Of a stretch of DNA of 13,639 bases, positions 1 through 7,594 are shown one piece after another. A program made the translations under genes and the position numbers. This DNA is from Candidatus Izemoplasmatales bacterium (lineage in GTDB: Bacteria > Bacillota_I > Bacilli_A > Izemoplasmatales > Hujiaoplasmataceae): assembly GCA_028694875.1 (NCBI GenBank), contig JAQVKB010000008.1:1-13639 (forward strand), written 5' to 3'. The notes below the pieces were generated by a model. The model had not been told where the DNA came from and made no database searches. It saw nothing but the letters and a program-made list of their open reading frames with translations. Every line of letters starts with the position of its first letter. Within the stretch, counting starts at the first letter, position 1.

Positions 1-65
1 TAGGAATTTTGGTCATCAACGAAGAAGAATTTGACCAAATCATCAAGCAGGAACAAACCCACTAG
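1..65 (+). CDS. 3' end of an unidentified upstream gene (partial)
   Basis: Reading from base 3, an open frame runs off the left edge and ends at the TAG at 63-65. The last residues read GILVINEEEFDQIIKQEQTH. The stop lies 12 bases before the uvrA start, and the uvrA ribosome binding site fills the gap, so this gene probably belongs to the same operon. uvrB often precedes uvrA, but this tail does not look like the coiled UVR motif at the UvrB C-terminus. I do not recognise it. With 20 codons visible, even its being coding is inferred from the position of its stop. Confidence 0.45.
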   Translation, partial: GILVINEEEFDQIIKQEQTH

Positions 66-77
66 AAAGGGGATACC

Positions 78-2891
78 ATGAACGACCAGATCATCATCAA
101 GGGCGCCAGAGAAAACAATCTCCAGTCCATCGATCTGACCTTACCAAAAAACAAACTCATCGTGATGACGGGTGTTTCCGGTTCCGGAAAAACCTCCCTC
201 GCTTTCGATACCATTTATGAGGAGGGACGCCGTCGTTATGTCGAAAGTTTGTCGGCGTATGCGCGTCAGTTCCTCGGAAATATGGAAAAACCCGATGTCG
301 ATGTCATTGAAGGACTTTCACCCGCCATTTCAATCGACCAAAAAACGACATCGAATAACCCACGTTCTACGGTGGGTACTGTGACGGAAATCTACGATTA
401 TGTCCGTCTTCTTTATGCGCGCATAGGACGCGCTTATTGCCCTGAACACGGGATTGAAATTACGAGTCAGTCGATTCAAGAAATGACCAACAAAGTGATG
501 GAATCTCTTGAGGCAAAAGCCACGATTCTTTCCCCCGTGGTTCGAGGAAAAAAAGGGACCCACGAAAAAGTGTTGGAAGATTTACGAAAGAATGGTTATA
601 CGCGCATTCGCTTGGATGGCGAGTTTCATGATCTTGATGAAGACATCGAACTCGAGAAGACGAAACGCTATGACATCGATGTCGTCATCGACCGCATCGT
701 CGTCAAAGACAATGCCCGTTCGCGCATTTATGATTCGCTAGAAACGGCGACGAAACTTTCCGAGGGACTTGCCAAAGTCATTCTCAACGAAGAAGAGATG
801 CTCTTTTCGGAGCATTTATCGTGCCCACACTGTGGATTTACAATCTCCGCGATGGAACCGCGTCTTTTCTCTTTCAACTCCCCTTATGGCGCATGCCCTG
901 CGTGTTCAGGACTCGGATTTACGCGTAAAATTGATGTGCATTTATTGATTCCACATCCCGAGAAATCGATCATGGAAGGCGTACTCGACAAATACGCCAA
1001 CACCGAATCGATTTATCTTCAACACGTGATTCAAGCCTGCAAGGCGCACGGTATTGATTTGCACAAGCCCTTCAAAGAACTTTCCAAGCCGGAACAAGAC
1101 CTCATCCTCTATGGTTCTGATAAAGTCGTCGAATTCAACTTTCAATCGAAGACATCCGACTATGTTCATCGCGCCAAAAAAACGTTTGAAGGCGTCGTAA
1201 CCAGTCTTGAACGGCGCTACATGGAAACCACGTCGCGGATGATTCGTGATTGGATTGAAACGATGATGAATGACATTCCTTGCGAAGTTTGCGAAGGAAA
1301 ACGACTTTCACCCGAAGCGCTCTCTGTTCGCGTTGGTGGTATCAATATTCACGAATTCACCGCCATGTCGATTCTTCATCTCTTGGAATTTGTGGAAGGA
1401 ATCCATCTGACCAAGAAGGAACATGAAATCGCTCGTCCGATTCTCAAAGAAGTCAAAGAACGCTTGCGTTTTTTAAACAACGTCGGATTGGATTATCTGA
1501 CGTTGAGCCGTTCTTCCGGTTCGCTTTCCGGAGGCGAGGCGCAACGGATTCGACTCGCAACCCAAATCGGTTCTCGGTTAACGGGTGTATTGTATGTCTT
1601 GGATGAACCCTCGATTGGACTCCATCAAAAAGACAATGCGAGACTCATTGATACCCTCAAAGATATGCGCGATCTCGGAAACACGATGATTGTCGTCGAA
1701 CACGATATGGAAATGATCGCGGAATCCGATTATGTCGTCGACATCGGACCCGGGGCGGGAGAACATGGTGGAAGAGTCATTTTTGCCGGAACGCCGGAGG
1801 ACATTGTCAAAGATCCCAATTCGATTACCGGAAAATATCTTTCTGGAGCATGGTCCATCCCACTTCCCGAAAAAAGAAGAGCCCATGAACGCGGTTATTT
1901 GCAAGTTCGTGGTGCCAGACAAAATAACTTGAAATCGATTGATGTCGATTTTCCGATTGGCTGTCTCACGGTCGTGACTGGGGTCAGCGGATCGGGAAAA
2001 TCGTCTCTGGTCAATGAAGTCTTGTACAAAGGTCTCACCAATCGCATCACGAGAAAAAACGAAATTGCTGGAGAATGCGACGACATCATCGGCTATGAAA
2101 CGTTCGATAAAATCATTGATATCGACCAATCTCCAATTGGTCGTACCCCTCGTAGTAACCCCGCGACCTATACTGGTGTCTTTGATGAAATTCGCGATTT
2201 GTTTAGTCGGACCAAAGAAGCCAAGATTCGTGGCTATGACAAAGGACGATTTTCGTTCAATGTCAAAGGCGGTCGCTGCGAGCATTGTAGCGGCGACGGC
2301 CTGATCAAAATCGAAATGCACTTCATGCCCGATATTTACGTCGAATGTGAAGTCTGTCATGGATCGAGATACAACGATGAAACCTTACAAGTCAAATACA
2401 AAGGCAAAACGATTGCGGATGTCTTAAATATGACGGTGGAAGAAGCTTGCACGTTTTTCGAAAACATTCCGAAGATCTATAATCGTTTGAAAACAATCAA
2501 TGATGTCGGTCTCGGATATGTTCGTTTGGGTCAATCCTCCACCACATTGTCAGGTGGCGAAGCGCAACGCGTCAAACTCGCGAGCGAGCTATACAAGCGG
2601 ATCACGGATCGATCCATCTATATTTTGGATGAACCGACCACAGGTCTACATAGCCATGATATCGTCAATTTGTTGGATGTGTTGCAAAATATCGTGGACA
2701 AAGGCGCGACCGTCGTTGTGATTGAACACAATCTCGATGTCATTAAGGTTGCCGATCACATCATCGATCTCGGGCCTGAAGGTGGCGATCGTGGTGGCAC
2801 GATTCTCGCCATCGGTACCCCCGAAGACATCGCCAACAGCCCGAAAAGTTATACGGGGCAATATCTTCAAAGCATATTAGAGAAACGCTAA
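78..2891 (+). CDS. uvrA: UvrA, excinuclease ABC subunit A
   Basis: This is the damage-recognition ATPase of nucleotide excision repair; UvrA dimers scan DNA in the cytoplasm and load UvrB at lesions. At 937 residues it has the usual full length. Both ABC modules are intact. The first has Walker A GVSGSGKT at about 32-39, signature LSGGE at 483-487 and Walker B ending D509-E510. The second has Walker A at 635-642, signature LSGGE at 824-828 and D851-E852. Two zinc modules are visible: C249-x2-C252 with C273-x2-C276, and C734-x2-C737 with C757-x2-C760. The ATG at 78 follows a good AAAGGGG site at 67-72. It is the first complete gene of a tightly packed run reaching acpS. No uvrB is visible in the window. 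The call is secure. Confidence 0.98.
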   Translation: MNDQIIIKGARENNLQSIDLTLPKNKLIVMTGVSGSGKTSLAFDTIYEEGRRRYVESLSAYARQFLGNMEKPDVDVIEGLSPAISIDQKTTSNNPRSTVGTVTEIYDYVRLLYARIGRAYCPEHGIEITSQSIQEMTNKVMESLEAKATILSPVVRGKKGTHEKVLEDLRKNGYTRIRLDGEFHDLDEDIELEKTKRYDIDVVIDRIVVKDNARSRIYDSLETATKLSEGLAKVILNEEEMLFSEHLSCPHCGFTISAMEPRLFSFNSPYGACPACSGLGFTRKIDVHLLIPHPEKSIMEGVLDKYANTESIYLQHVIQACKAHGIDLHKPFKELSKPEQDLILYGSDKVVEFNFQSKTSDYVHRAKKTFEGVVTSLERRYMETTSRMIRDWIETMMNDIPCEVCEGKRLSPEALSVRVGGINIHEFTAMSILHLLEFVEGIHLTKKEHEIARPILKEVKERLRFLNNVGLDYLTLSRSSGSLSGGEAQRIRLATQIGSRLTGVLYVLDEPSIGLHQKDNARLIDTLKDMRDLGNTMIVVEHDMEMIAESDYVVDIGPGAGEHGGRVIFAGTPEDIVKDPNSITGKYLSGAWSIPLPEKRRAHERGYLQVRGARQNNLKSIDVDFPIGCLTVVTGVSGSGKSSLVNEVLYKGLTNRITRKNEIAGECDDIIGYETFDKIIDIDQSPIGRTPRSNPATYTGVFDEIRDLFSRTKEAKIRGYDKGRFSFNVKGGRCEHCSGDGLIKIEMHFMPDIYVECEVCHGSRYNDETLQVKYKGKTIADVLNMTVEEACTFFENIPKIYNRLKTINDVGLGYVRLGQSSTTLSGGEAQRVKLASELYKRITDRSIYILDEPTTGLHSHDIVNLLDVLQNIVDKGATVVVIEHNLDVIKVADHIIDLGPEGGDRGGTILAIGTPEDIANSPKSYTGQYLQSILEKR

Positions 2892-2902
2892 ACGCTTACG
2901 TT

Positions 2903-2920
2903 TCAGAAAGGATTTTCTGA
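2903..2920 (+). promoter_or_regulatory. 7-bp hairpin presenting the ribosome binding site in its loop
   Basis: TCAGAAA (2903-2909) and TTTCTGA (2914-2920) are perfect inverted arms around a GGAT tetraloop. The Shine-Dalgarno sequence AGAAAGGA (2905-2912) is split between arm and loop, and the A of the next gene's ATG is the last base of the stem. The structure could modulate initiation of the gene at 2920. It could also be chance in a short AT-rich gap. Confidence 0.35.
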
Positions 2921-3486
2921 TGTCCGATGATTTTAATAAGGACTTGAAGAAGGAAATGGAAGACCTCGAAAAAATGATTGAAGAGGTCAAGCGCCAACAA
3001 GCCGAAGAAAAGAAGAAATTGAAAAAGAATCGACCTGAGAATCGAAACGTGATTCGCATTGACCTCGCGGCGCGTTATTCCAGTAGTGTCGTGATCAATT
3101 TGATTGTGTCGTTCTTCGTGAATTTCCTTTTGATGTTTGGACTCAATGCCATTTTCCATTTTGCAGAGGTCGCCAATCCCTATATTTTGCTCGCCATCGC
3201 GTTCCTCTTCACTTTGTCGGAGGAAGCGTACAAACGCTTGATGCTGAAGAAGTATTTGTCCGTGGTGATGTATACCATGGGGTTAATCTTCTTTTTGTTC
3301 AATGTGATTGTGGTATGGGTTCTTGATTTGTTTGTCTTTGATCGCATGTTTGATTTTAATGATCCTTATTATCCCGTCTTCTTCGTTCTTGCGCTTTCGT
3401 TTTTACGTACCTTCGTTCGAAGTGCCTACGTCAGAATTGTAAAAGCCATGTCGAAGTCGATGGCCAAATCTCAAACGAGAAGGTGA
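2920..3486 (+). CDS. Small membrane protein with N-terminal coiled coil, function unknown
   Basis: This 188-residue protein is not one I recognise. Residues 1-43 are highly charged with Lys/Glu heptad-like spacing, predicting a cytoplasmic coiled coil. Hydrophobic stretches follow at about 56-80, 86-102, 112-138 and 150-166, giving roughly four membrane helices, then a basic tail ending KSQTRR. That pattern suggests both ends are cytoplasmic by the positive-inside rule. The ATG at 2920 has an AGAAAGGA site 7 bases upstream. The stop TGA (3484-3486) lies one base before the first possible hprK ATG, so translation is probably coupled to hprK. A small membrane protein in this operon slot could work with HprK or Lgt, but nothing in the sequence identifies a partner. 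Confidence 0.85.
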   Translation: MSDDFNKDLKKEMEDLEKMIEEVKRQQAEEKKKLKKNRPENRNVIRIDLAARYSSSVVINLIVSFFVNFLLMFGLNAIFHFAEVANPYILLAIAFLFTLSEEAYKRLMLKKYLSVVMYTMGLIFFLFNVIVVWVLDLFVFDRMFDFNDPYYPVFFVLALSFLRTFVRSAYVRIVKAMSKSMAKSQTRR

Positions 3487-3487
3487 A

Positions 3488-4435
3488 ATGATGTCTGACA
3501 AATTAACGGTTTCTGAAGTTGTACGCGCATTAAAACTCGAAGTTCTTGCAGGAAAAGACGGTCTCTCTTGCGAAGTCACCAATCCATCTCTTTCGAAACC
3601 AGGGTTGGAACTTGCGGGGATGTTTGATTTTTATGAACATGACCGCATCCAAATCATTGGTTCCAAGGAAGGTACTTTTTTCCATTGGTTGAACGAACAA
3701 GACCAACAAATCCGCGTGAGGATGTTGTTTGAAAAGCGTCCGCCTGCCTTTGTCTTCTCGAAAAACGTGGAAATTCCGTCCATCTTTCTATCTTTGGGCG
3801 ATGAATTCCAAATTCCTGTGTTGAAAAGCCAATACAAGACTTCATCCTTGTTTTCGGAGATGTTTGCGTTCTTACAATCGCGATTGGCAGAACGTACGTC
3901 GATGCATGGGGTTTTGATGGATATCAACGGCGTGGGTGTTTTGATGACGGGGACTTCAGGTCTTGGAAAATCCGAAGTCGCGTTGGAATTGATTCGTCGT
4001 GGGTTCATGCTCGTCGCCGACGATGTCATCGAAATCTACCAAAAAGAAAAGGGGATTTTGATTGGTGAAGCGCCTCAATTGTTGAAACGTCAACTCGAAA
4101 TTCGGGGGATCGGAATTGTCAACGTGGTTTATTTGTTTGGCGTGAAAGCTTATCGCGAAAACAAACGAATCTCTTTGATTGTCCATTTGGAAAAATGGGA
4201 TCAATTTAAGAAATTTGATCGACTTGGATTGGACGAAGAGAAAGAACTCATTTTTGACACTCCCGTGACCAAAGTCTCGATTCCGATTACGGAAGCGAGA
4301 AACACAGCGACCCTTGTGGAAGCCGCTGCGACGGATTATAAAGCGAAGTCGTTGGGATATCATTCCGCGAAAGAGTTCAACCAACGGTTGGTGGAACAAA
4401 TCGAGAAAAACAAGAAGAAGAGAGAGGATGCTTAA
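3488..4435 (+). CDS. hprK: HPr kinase/phosphorylase
   Basis: The bifunctional sensor enzyme that phosphorylates and dephosphorylates Ser46 of HPr, controlling carbon catabolite repression and sugar uptake in Gram-positive bacteria. The 315 residues match the family length. An N-terminal domain (about 1-130) precedes the P-loop kinase domain. Visible are H140, Walker A GTSGLGKS at 155-162, the D178-D179 pair in ADDVIEIY, and the family signature LEIRGIGIVNV at 203-213. The usual PVRPGRN segment near the end is replaced by PITEARN (about 266-272), an unusual divergence. Two ATGs stand in tandem. The second (3491) is better placed relative to AGAAGGTG (3478-3485), so the protein may be 314 residues. 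lgt starts immediately after the stop, as in the common hprK-lgt pair. No HPr or Crh gene is in the window. Confidence 0.95.
   Translation: MMSDKLTVSEVVRALKLEVLAGKDGLSCEVTNPSLSKPGLELAGMFDFYEHDRIQIIGSKEGTFFHWLNEQDQQIRVRMLFEKRPPAFVFSKNVEIPSIFLSLGDEFQIPVLKSQYKTSSLFSEMFAFLQSRLAERTSMHGVLMDINGVGVLMTGTSGLGKSEVALELIRRGFMLVADDVIEIYQKEKGILIGEAPQLLKRQLEIRGIGIVNVVYLFGVKAYRENKRISLIVHLEKWDQFKKFDRLGLDEEKELIFDTPVTKVSIPITEARNTATLVEAAATDYKAKSLGYHSAKEFNQRLVEQIEKNKKKREDA
4422..4428 (+). promoter_or_regulatory. Ribosome binding site fixing the lgt GTG start
   Basis: GAGAGGA lies 7 bases before the GTG at 4436, which directly follows the hprK TAA at 4433-4435. No comparable site precedes the internal ATG at about 4649, so the N-terminal lipoprotein-like extension of Lgt is most likely translated. 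Confidence 0.75.
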
Positions 4436-5719
4436 GTGAAAAAACCATTACGATTGATTTGGGTCTTATTGGCCCTCTTGATGTTTTTCCCTTTGGCGGG
4501 CTGCCAAAATGACAATGTATTACAACTAGGAGATCCGTTTACGGTCACGTTTGTCGACAAGAACGGCAACGTGTTGGATACGTTTGATTGTACGGTGGGC
4601 GAAGCGTGTGACATCGTCGCGCCGACACTACCTGCGGATACCAATGTGATGGACACGGTCTATTTTGTCCGTTGGTCGCTTTGGGAAAGTGAATGGGCCA
4701 ACATCCAAGAAGACACGGTGATTCACCCCATTTACACCTATAGCAATGTGGCCATCTCGATCGGCGGTCGTGATATCGTGTTTTACTCCGTTTTCATTAT
4801 GACAGGGATTGCCGTGGCGTTGACATTGGCGATTCGCGAAGCGAAACGAATCGGTGTCAAACCCGACGACCTGATTGATGGATTTTTATGGATTGTGCCC
4901 GTCGCCATTTTGGGGGCACGACTTTGGTATGTTGTTTTTGAATGGAACTCATTCTTCTACGGCAATGATGTGTTCGCCTCCATCTTGCGCGCCCTCGGAT
5001 TTTCCTCGGGCACGCTGGACTTTTCTTCCTTTGGATTGGCGGGTCTCGCCATTCATGGCGCCTTTGTGACCGCGGTCATTTGTGCTTACTTCTATACGAA
5101 GAAACGCAAAATCGATATCTTTAAAGTCTTGGACTTGGTGGCCGTTGGCTTTATCATCGCGCAAGCATTCGGCCGTTGGGGCAATTTCTTCAATTTAGAA
5201 GCCCATGGACCGATTGTCGGCGGTATGACGGATGGCGTTGCCAACCTCTCACTCGAAGAACAATACAATTTCCTCCGCTATACCTTGCATCTTCCGGAGT
5301 TCATTGTGAACAACATGTATTTGCTTCGGGGAGCGAACGGCCTTGCGGTCGAACCCCTCACGGGATATTATCATCCTACCTTCTTTTATGAATCGATGGC
5401 GAACTTGGTCGGTTTTGCGATCATGCTCGTACTCCGTCGCATCAAGAAAGTCCACTTCGGGGAATTGTTATCCTTCTATCTGATTTGGTATGGTACGGTT
5501 CGAATCTTCATCGAATTATTACGAACTGATCCCTTGACGTTTGAATTATTCGGAATTACTTTCAAGTCGGCGATTGTGACGTCATCGTTGATGATTATCC
5601 TGGGTGTTTTGTTATCGATTTTTGTGAGAACCAAACGCAAAGGACAAGATTATTCAACGGTTCCAGGTTTTTTTGAATGCAAGAAACCAAGTTGCGAACC
5701 AACAGAAGACGCTTCATGA
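4436..5719 (+). CDS. lgt: Lgt with N-terminal lipoprotein signal and extra domain
   Basis: Prolipoprotein diacylglyceryl transferase moves diacylglycerol from phosphatidylglycerol to the lipobox cysteine of prolipoproteins at the membrane. The catalytic part starts near residue 106 (ISIGGRDIVFYS) and keeps the key positions: Y117, H207 in IHG (HGA instead of HGG), R247, N250 and E255 in GRWGNFFNLE, and R356/E360 in VRIFIE. At 427 residues it is about 150 longer than typical Lgt. The extra N-terminus has basic residues, a hydrophobic stretch, the lipobox LAGC with C23, and then a domain (about 35-102) beginning FTVTFVDKNGNVLDTF that resembles InlB/Listeria-Bacteroides B-repeats and contains C52 and C58. 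E. coli Lgt has its N-terminus outside, so this topology fits. The cytoplasmic tail carries C415 and C420. The GTG start abuts hprK; the stop overlaps the next gene by ATGA. Confidence 0.95.
   Translation: MKKPLRLIWVLLALLMFFPLAGCQNDNVLQLGDPFTVTFVDKNGNVLDTFDCTVGEACDIVAPTLPADTNVMDTVYFVRWSLWESEWANIQEDTVIHPIYTYSNVAISIGGRDIVFYSVFIMTGIAVALTLAIREAKRIGVKPDDLIDGFLWIVPVAILGARLWYVVFEWNSFFYGNDVFASILRALGFSSGTLDFSSFGLAGLAIHGAFVTAVICAYFYTKKRKIDIFKVLDLVAVGFIIAQAFGRWGNFFNLEAHGPIVGGMTDGVANLSLEEQYNFLRYTLHLPEFIVNNMYLLRGANGLAVEPLTGYYHPTFFYESMANLVGFAIMLVLRRIKKVHFGELLSFYLIWYGTVRIFIELLRTDPLTFELFGITFKSAIVTSSLMIILGVLLSIFVRTKRKGQDYSTVPGFFECKKPSCEPTEDAS
5704..5709 (+). promoter_or_regulatory. Weak ribosome binding site selecting the TrxB-like start
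   Basis: AGAAGA lies 6 bases before the ATG at 5716, which overlaps the lgt TGA as ATGA. The in-frame ATG 39 bases earlier (5677) lies inside lgt and would add a basic N-terminus before the Rossmann strand, unlike the family. Confidence 0.55.
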
Positions 5720-6636
5720 GGCGCGTCGATATCGCCATCATCGGAGCAGGCCCCGCTGGAATGAACGCGGCACTTTATGCATCCAAAGAAGGAAAAACGG
5801 TGGCGTTGTTCGACCGGCATGCGGCAGGTGGACGAATTCGTGCCACTTGGAGAGTGGATAATGTGTTAGGTTTTGGCGAACTTAGTGCGGAAGAACTAGT
5901 TCAAAAAATGGTCCATCATTTAGCACAACTTGGTGTCCATGCGGAATTAGGAAACGTGGAGGATGTCCGAAAACGTCCTGATCGAAGTTTTGATCTCACT
6001 GTGGATGGGGAAAATCTGATTGCGGATGCGGTCATCGTCGCCTGCGGGACAGGTCCGAAACCTTTGGGTGTGAAGGGGGAAGAACGGCTTCTCGCTCGCG
6101 GCGTATCCTATTGTGCAATTTGTGATGCCACCTTCTTCGAAAAAGAAGATGTCGCTGTCATTGGCGGAGGAGACTCCGCATTGGAAGAAGCGATTTACCT
6201 CGCCCAGACATGCAAATCTGTGACTGTGATTCACGATCTCCATAAACCGACAGGATCCCCTTCGGTTTGCGCTCGCGTCTATGCCACGCCCAACATCCAT
6301 ATCCTATCTGAATGTCGCGTGGAGGAATTTCTGGGGGAAGAAGAACTCGAAGCCATACAATATCTTGATTTGGAAGATGGAAATACCAAAAAACTATCCG
6401 TACGTGGCGCATTTGTTTATGTAGGAAACCGCGCGGATACGGGGTTTTTGAATCATGTTCTTGATCGCCATGGGGATACCTTAAATGTGGATTCACAGAT
6501 GCGAACGACAACGCTTGGTGTCTTTGCATGTGGTGATGTGACCAAGAAAGAGCACCGATATATTGTCACTGCCATTTCGGACGGAGCCATCGCGGCTCTT
6601 TCCGCGCTCCAATATCTCGAACAAAGAAAGGGGTGA
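5716..6636 (+). CDS. Thioredoxin reductase-like FAD disulfide oxidoreductase
   Basis: A 306-residue cytoplasmic flavoprotein of the thioredoxin reductase family. The start at 5716 puts the FAD motif GAGPAG at 10-15 of MRRVDIAIIGAGPAG. The redox centre SYCAICD (C133, C136) aligns with the family CxxC. A second nucleotide-binding motif GGGDSALEEA begins at 150, and FACGDV (D274) binds FAD near the end. The NADPH 2'-phosphate motif HRRxxxR, expected at 173-179, reads HDLHKPT, so both of its first arginines are missing. The C-terminal RQ motif is RY. The protein may use NADH, ferredoxin or another donor, so classical NADPH-dependent TrxB is not certain and I leave the symbol empty. It overlaps lgt by 4 bases and is 4 bases from whiA, matching the trxB-whiA neighbourhood of Bacillus. 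Confidence 0.9.
   Translation: MRRVDIAIIGAGPAGMNAALYASKEGKTVALFDRHAAGGRIRATWRVDNVLGFGELSAEELVQKMVHHLAQLGVHAELGNVEDVRKRPDRSFDLTVDGENLIADAVIVACGTGPKPLGVKGEERLLARGVSYCAICDATFFEKEDVAVIGGGDSALEEAIYLAQTCKSVTVIHDLHKPTGSPSVCARVYATPNIHILSECRVEEFLGEEELEAIQYLDLEDGNTKKLSVRGAFVYVGNRADTGFLNHVLDRHGDTLNVDSQMRTTTLGVFACGDVTKKEHRYIVTAISDGAIAALSALQYLEQRKG
6627..6636 (+). promoter_or_regulatory. Ribosome binding site fixing the whiA start
   Basis: AAAGGGGTGA overlaps the stop of the TrxB-like gene. Its AAAGGGG core lies 7 bases before the ATG at 6641, which gives the family N-terminus MSFSTEVKTEL. An upstream in-frame ATG at 6563 lies inside the previous gene and is rejected. Confidence 0.8.
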
Positions 6637-6640
6637 TTTC

Positions 6641-7594
6641 ATGTCATTCTCCACGGAAGTGAAAACGGAATTAGCCAGCCTCACACATTTGGCTTGCTGC
6701 GACAAAGCGGAATTATCCGCGTTGTTTCATATTGGCGGATCCGTTGAAATCCGCAGTGACGGCATGCATCTCGTCTTTCAAACTACCAACAATGCGGTTG
6801 CGAGAAAGGCGACCAAACTCATCAAAGAAATCTATCATGCGGACTTGACGATTTCAACGAAAAAACAAACTCAATTTAAAAAGCGCGATTTGTTTGTCCT
6901 TTCGATTCACGAGGAAGCGGATCAAATGGTGGACGAACTATCCTTATTTGGAAAAAGTGGGATGTTCTTTCGTGAAACCAACCCCGAATTAGTGGAGAAA
7001 GAATGCTGCAAGCGTGCATACCTGCGAGGAGCGTTTCTTGCGGGAGGGTCTGTGAATAGCCCCGATACTTCCTCTTATCATATGGAAATTCAAACATTCA
7101 GTGAAGATCAAGCACAAGTTTTGGTGGAATTGATGAAGGAATTTCAGCTGGGCGGGAAAGTGTCGAAAAACAAGCGTGGCTATATTGCCTACGTCAAGGA
7201 AGCGGAACGAATCGCAGACTTTTTGAGAGCAGTTGGCGCCACCAATGGACTCTTCGCTTTCGAAGACTCACGCATCAAGCGCGATTTCAAAAACTCGATC
7301 AATCGCGTCATCAATTGCGACATTGCGAATGAGAAGAAAGCGATGGATGCCGCCCAAAAACAGTTGGATCAAATCGAGATTATTGAAAAGCATCTTCACG
7401 GTCAAATTCCAACGAGTATGAAGGAAGCCATCTTTTTACGAAAGACGTATCCAGAATCCACGTTGTTTGAATTGTCTTATGCCTCGATCGAGCATTATGG
7501 AGAACAAATCTCGAAATCCGCGCTCAATCATCGTTTTCGCGCCATCAAAGACTTGGCGTACAAACTTCAAATTGAGGAGGAAACGCAATCATGA
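6641..7594 (+). CDS. whiA: WhiA, DNA-binding regulator of division
   Basis: WhiA is a conserved Gram-positive DNA-binding protein linked to cell division and chromosome segregation, and to sporulation in actinomycetes. The 317 residues have the family layout. The N-terminus MSFSTEVKTEL leads into a LAGLIDADG-homing-endonuclease-like fold, with RGAFLAGGSVNSP at about 129-141. NRVINCDIAN starts at 221. The C-terminal helix-turn-helix contains ISKSALNHRFR at about 290-300. In Bacillus, rapZ (yvcJ) and yvcK sit directly upstream of whiA. Here both are absent and the TrxB-like gene lies 4 bases upstream. The stop overlaps acpS by ATGA, so the two are probably translationally coupled. The start choice rests on the AAAGGGG site and the family N-terminus. 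Confidence 0.96.
   Translation: MSFSTEVKTELASLTHLACCDKAELSALFHIGGSVEIRSDGMHLVFQTTNNAVARKATKLIKEIYHADLTISTKKQTQFKKRDLFVLSIHEEADQMVDELSLFGKSGMFFRETNPELVEKECCKRAYLRGAFLAGGSVNSPDTSSYHMEIQTFSEDQAQVLVELMKEFQLGGKVSKNKRGYIAYVKEAERIADFLRAVGATNGLFAFEDSRIKRDFKNSINRVINCDIANEKKAMDAAQKQLDQIEIIEKHLHGQIPTSMKEAIFLRKTYPESTLFELSYASIEHYGEQISKSALNHRFRAIKDLAYKLQIEEETQS

Noticed and set aside
1..65. End of uvrB as the upstream partial gene
   Set aside because: The visible 20 residues do not resemble the UVR motif at the UvrB C-terminus, so I leave the gene unnamed.
1578..2360. 260-codon open frame on the minus strand inside uvrA
   Set aside because: It lies wholly opposite the second half of uvrA, which has intact motifs throughout. 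It has no recognisable protein pattern and is explained by codon bias.
5677..5715. Upstream ATG extension of the TrxB-like protein
   Set aside because: It lies inside lgt and would add 13 mostly polar or basic residues before the Rossmann strand. The ATG at 5716 gives the family N-terminus.
6563..6640. Upstream ATG extension of WhiA
   Set aside because: It overlaps the end of the TrxB-like gene and lacks a fitting ribosome binding site. MSFSTEVKTEL at 6641 is the family start.
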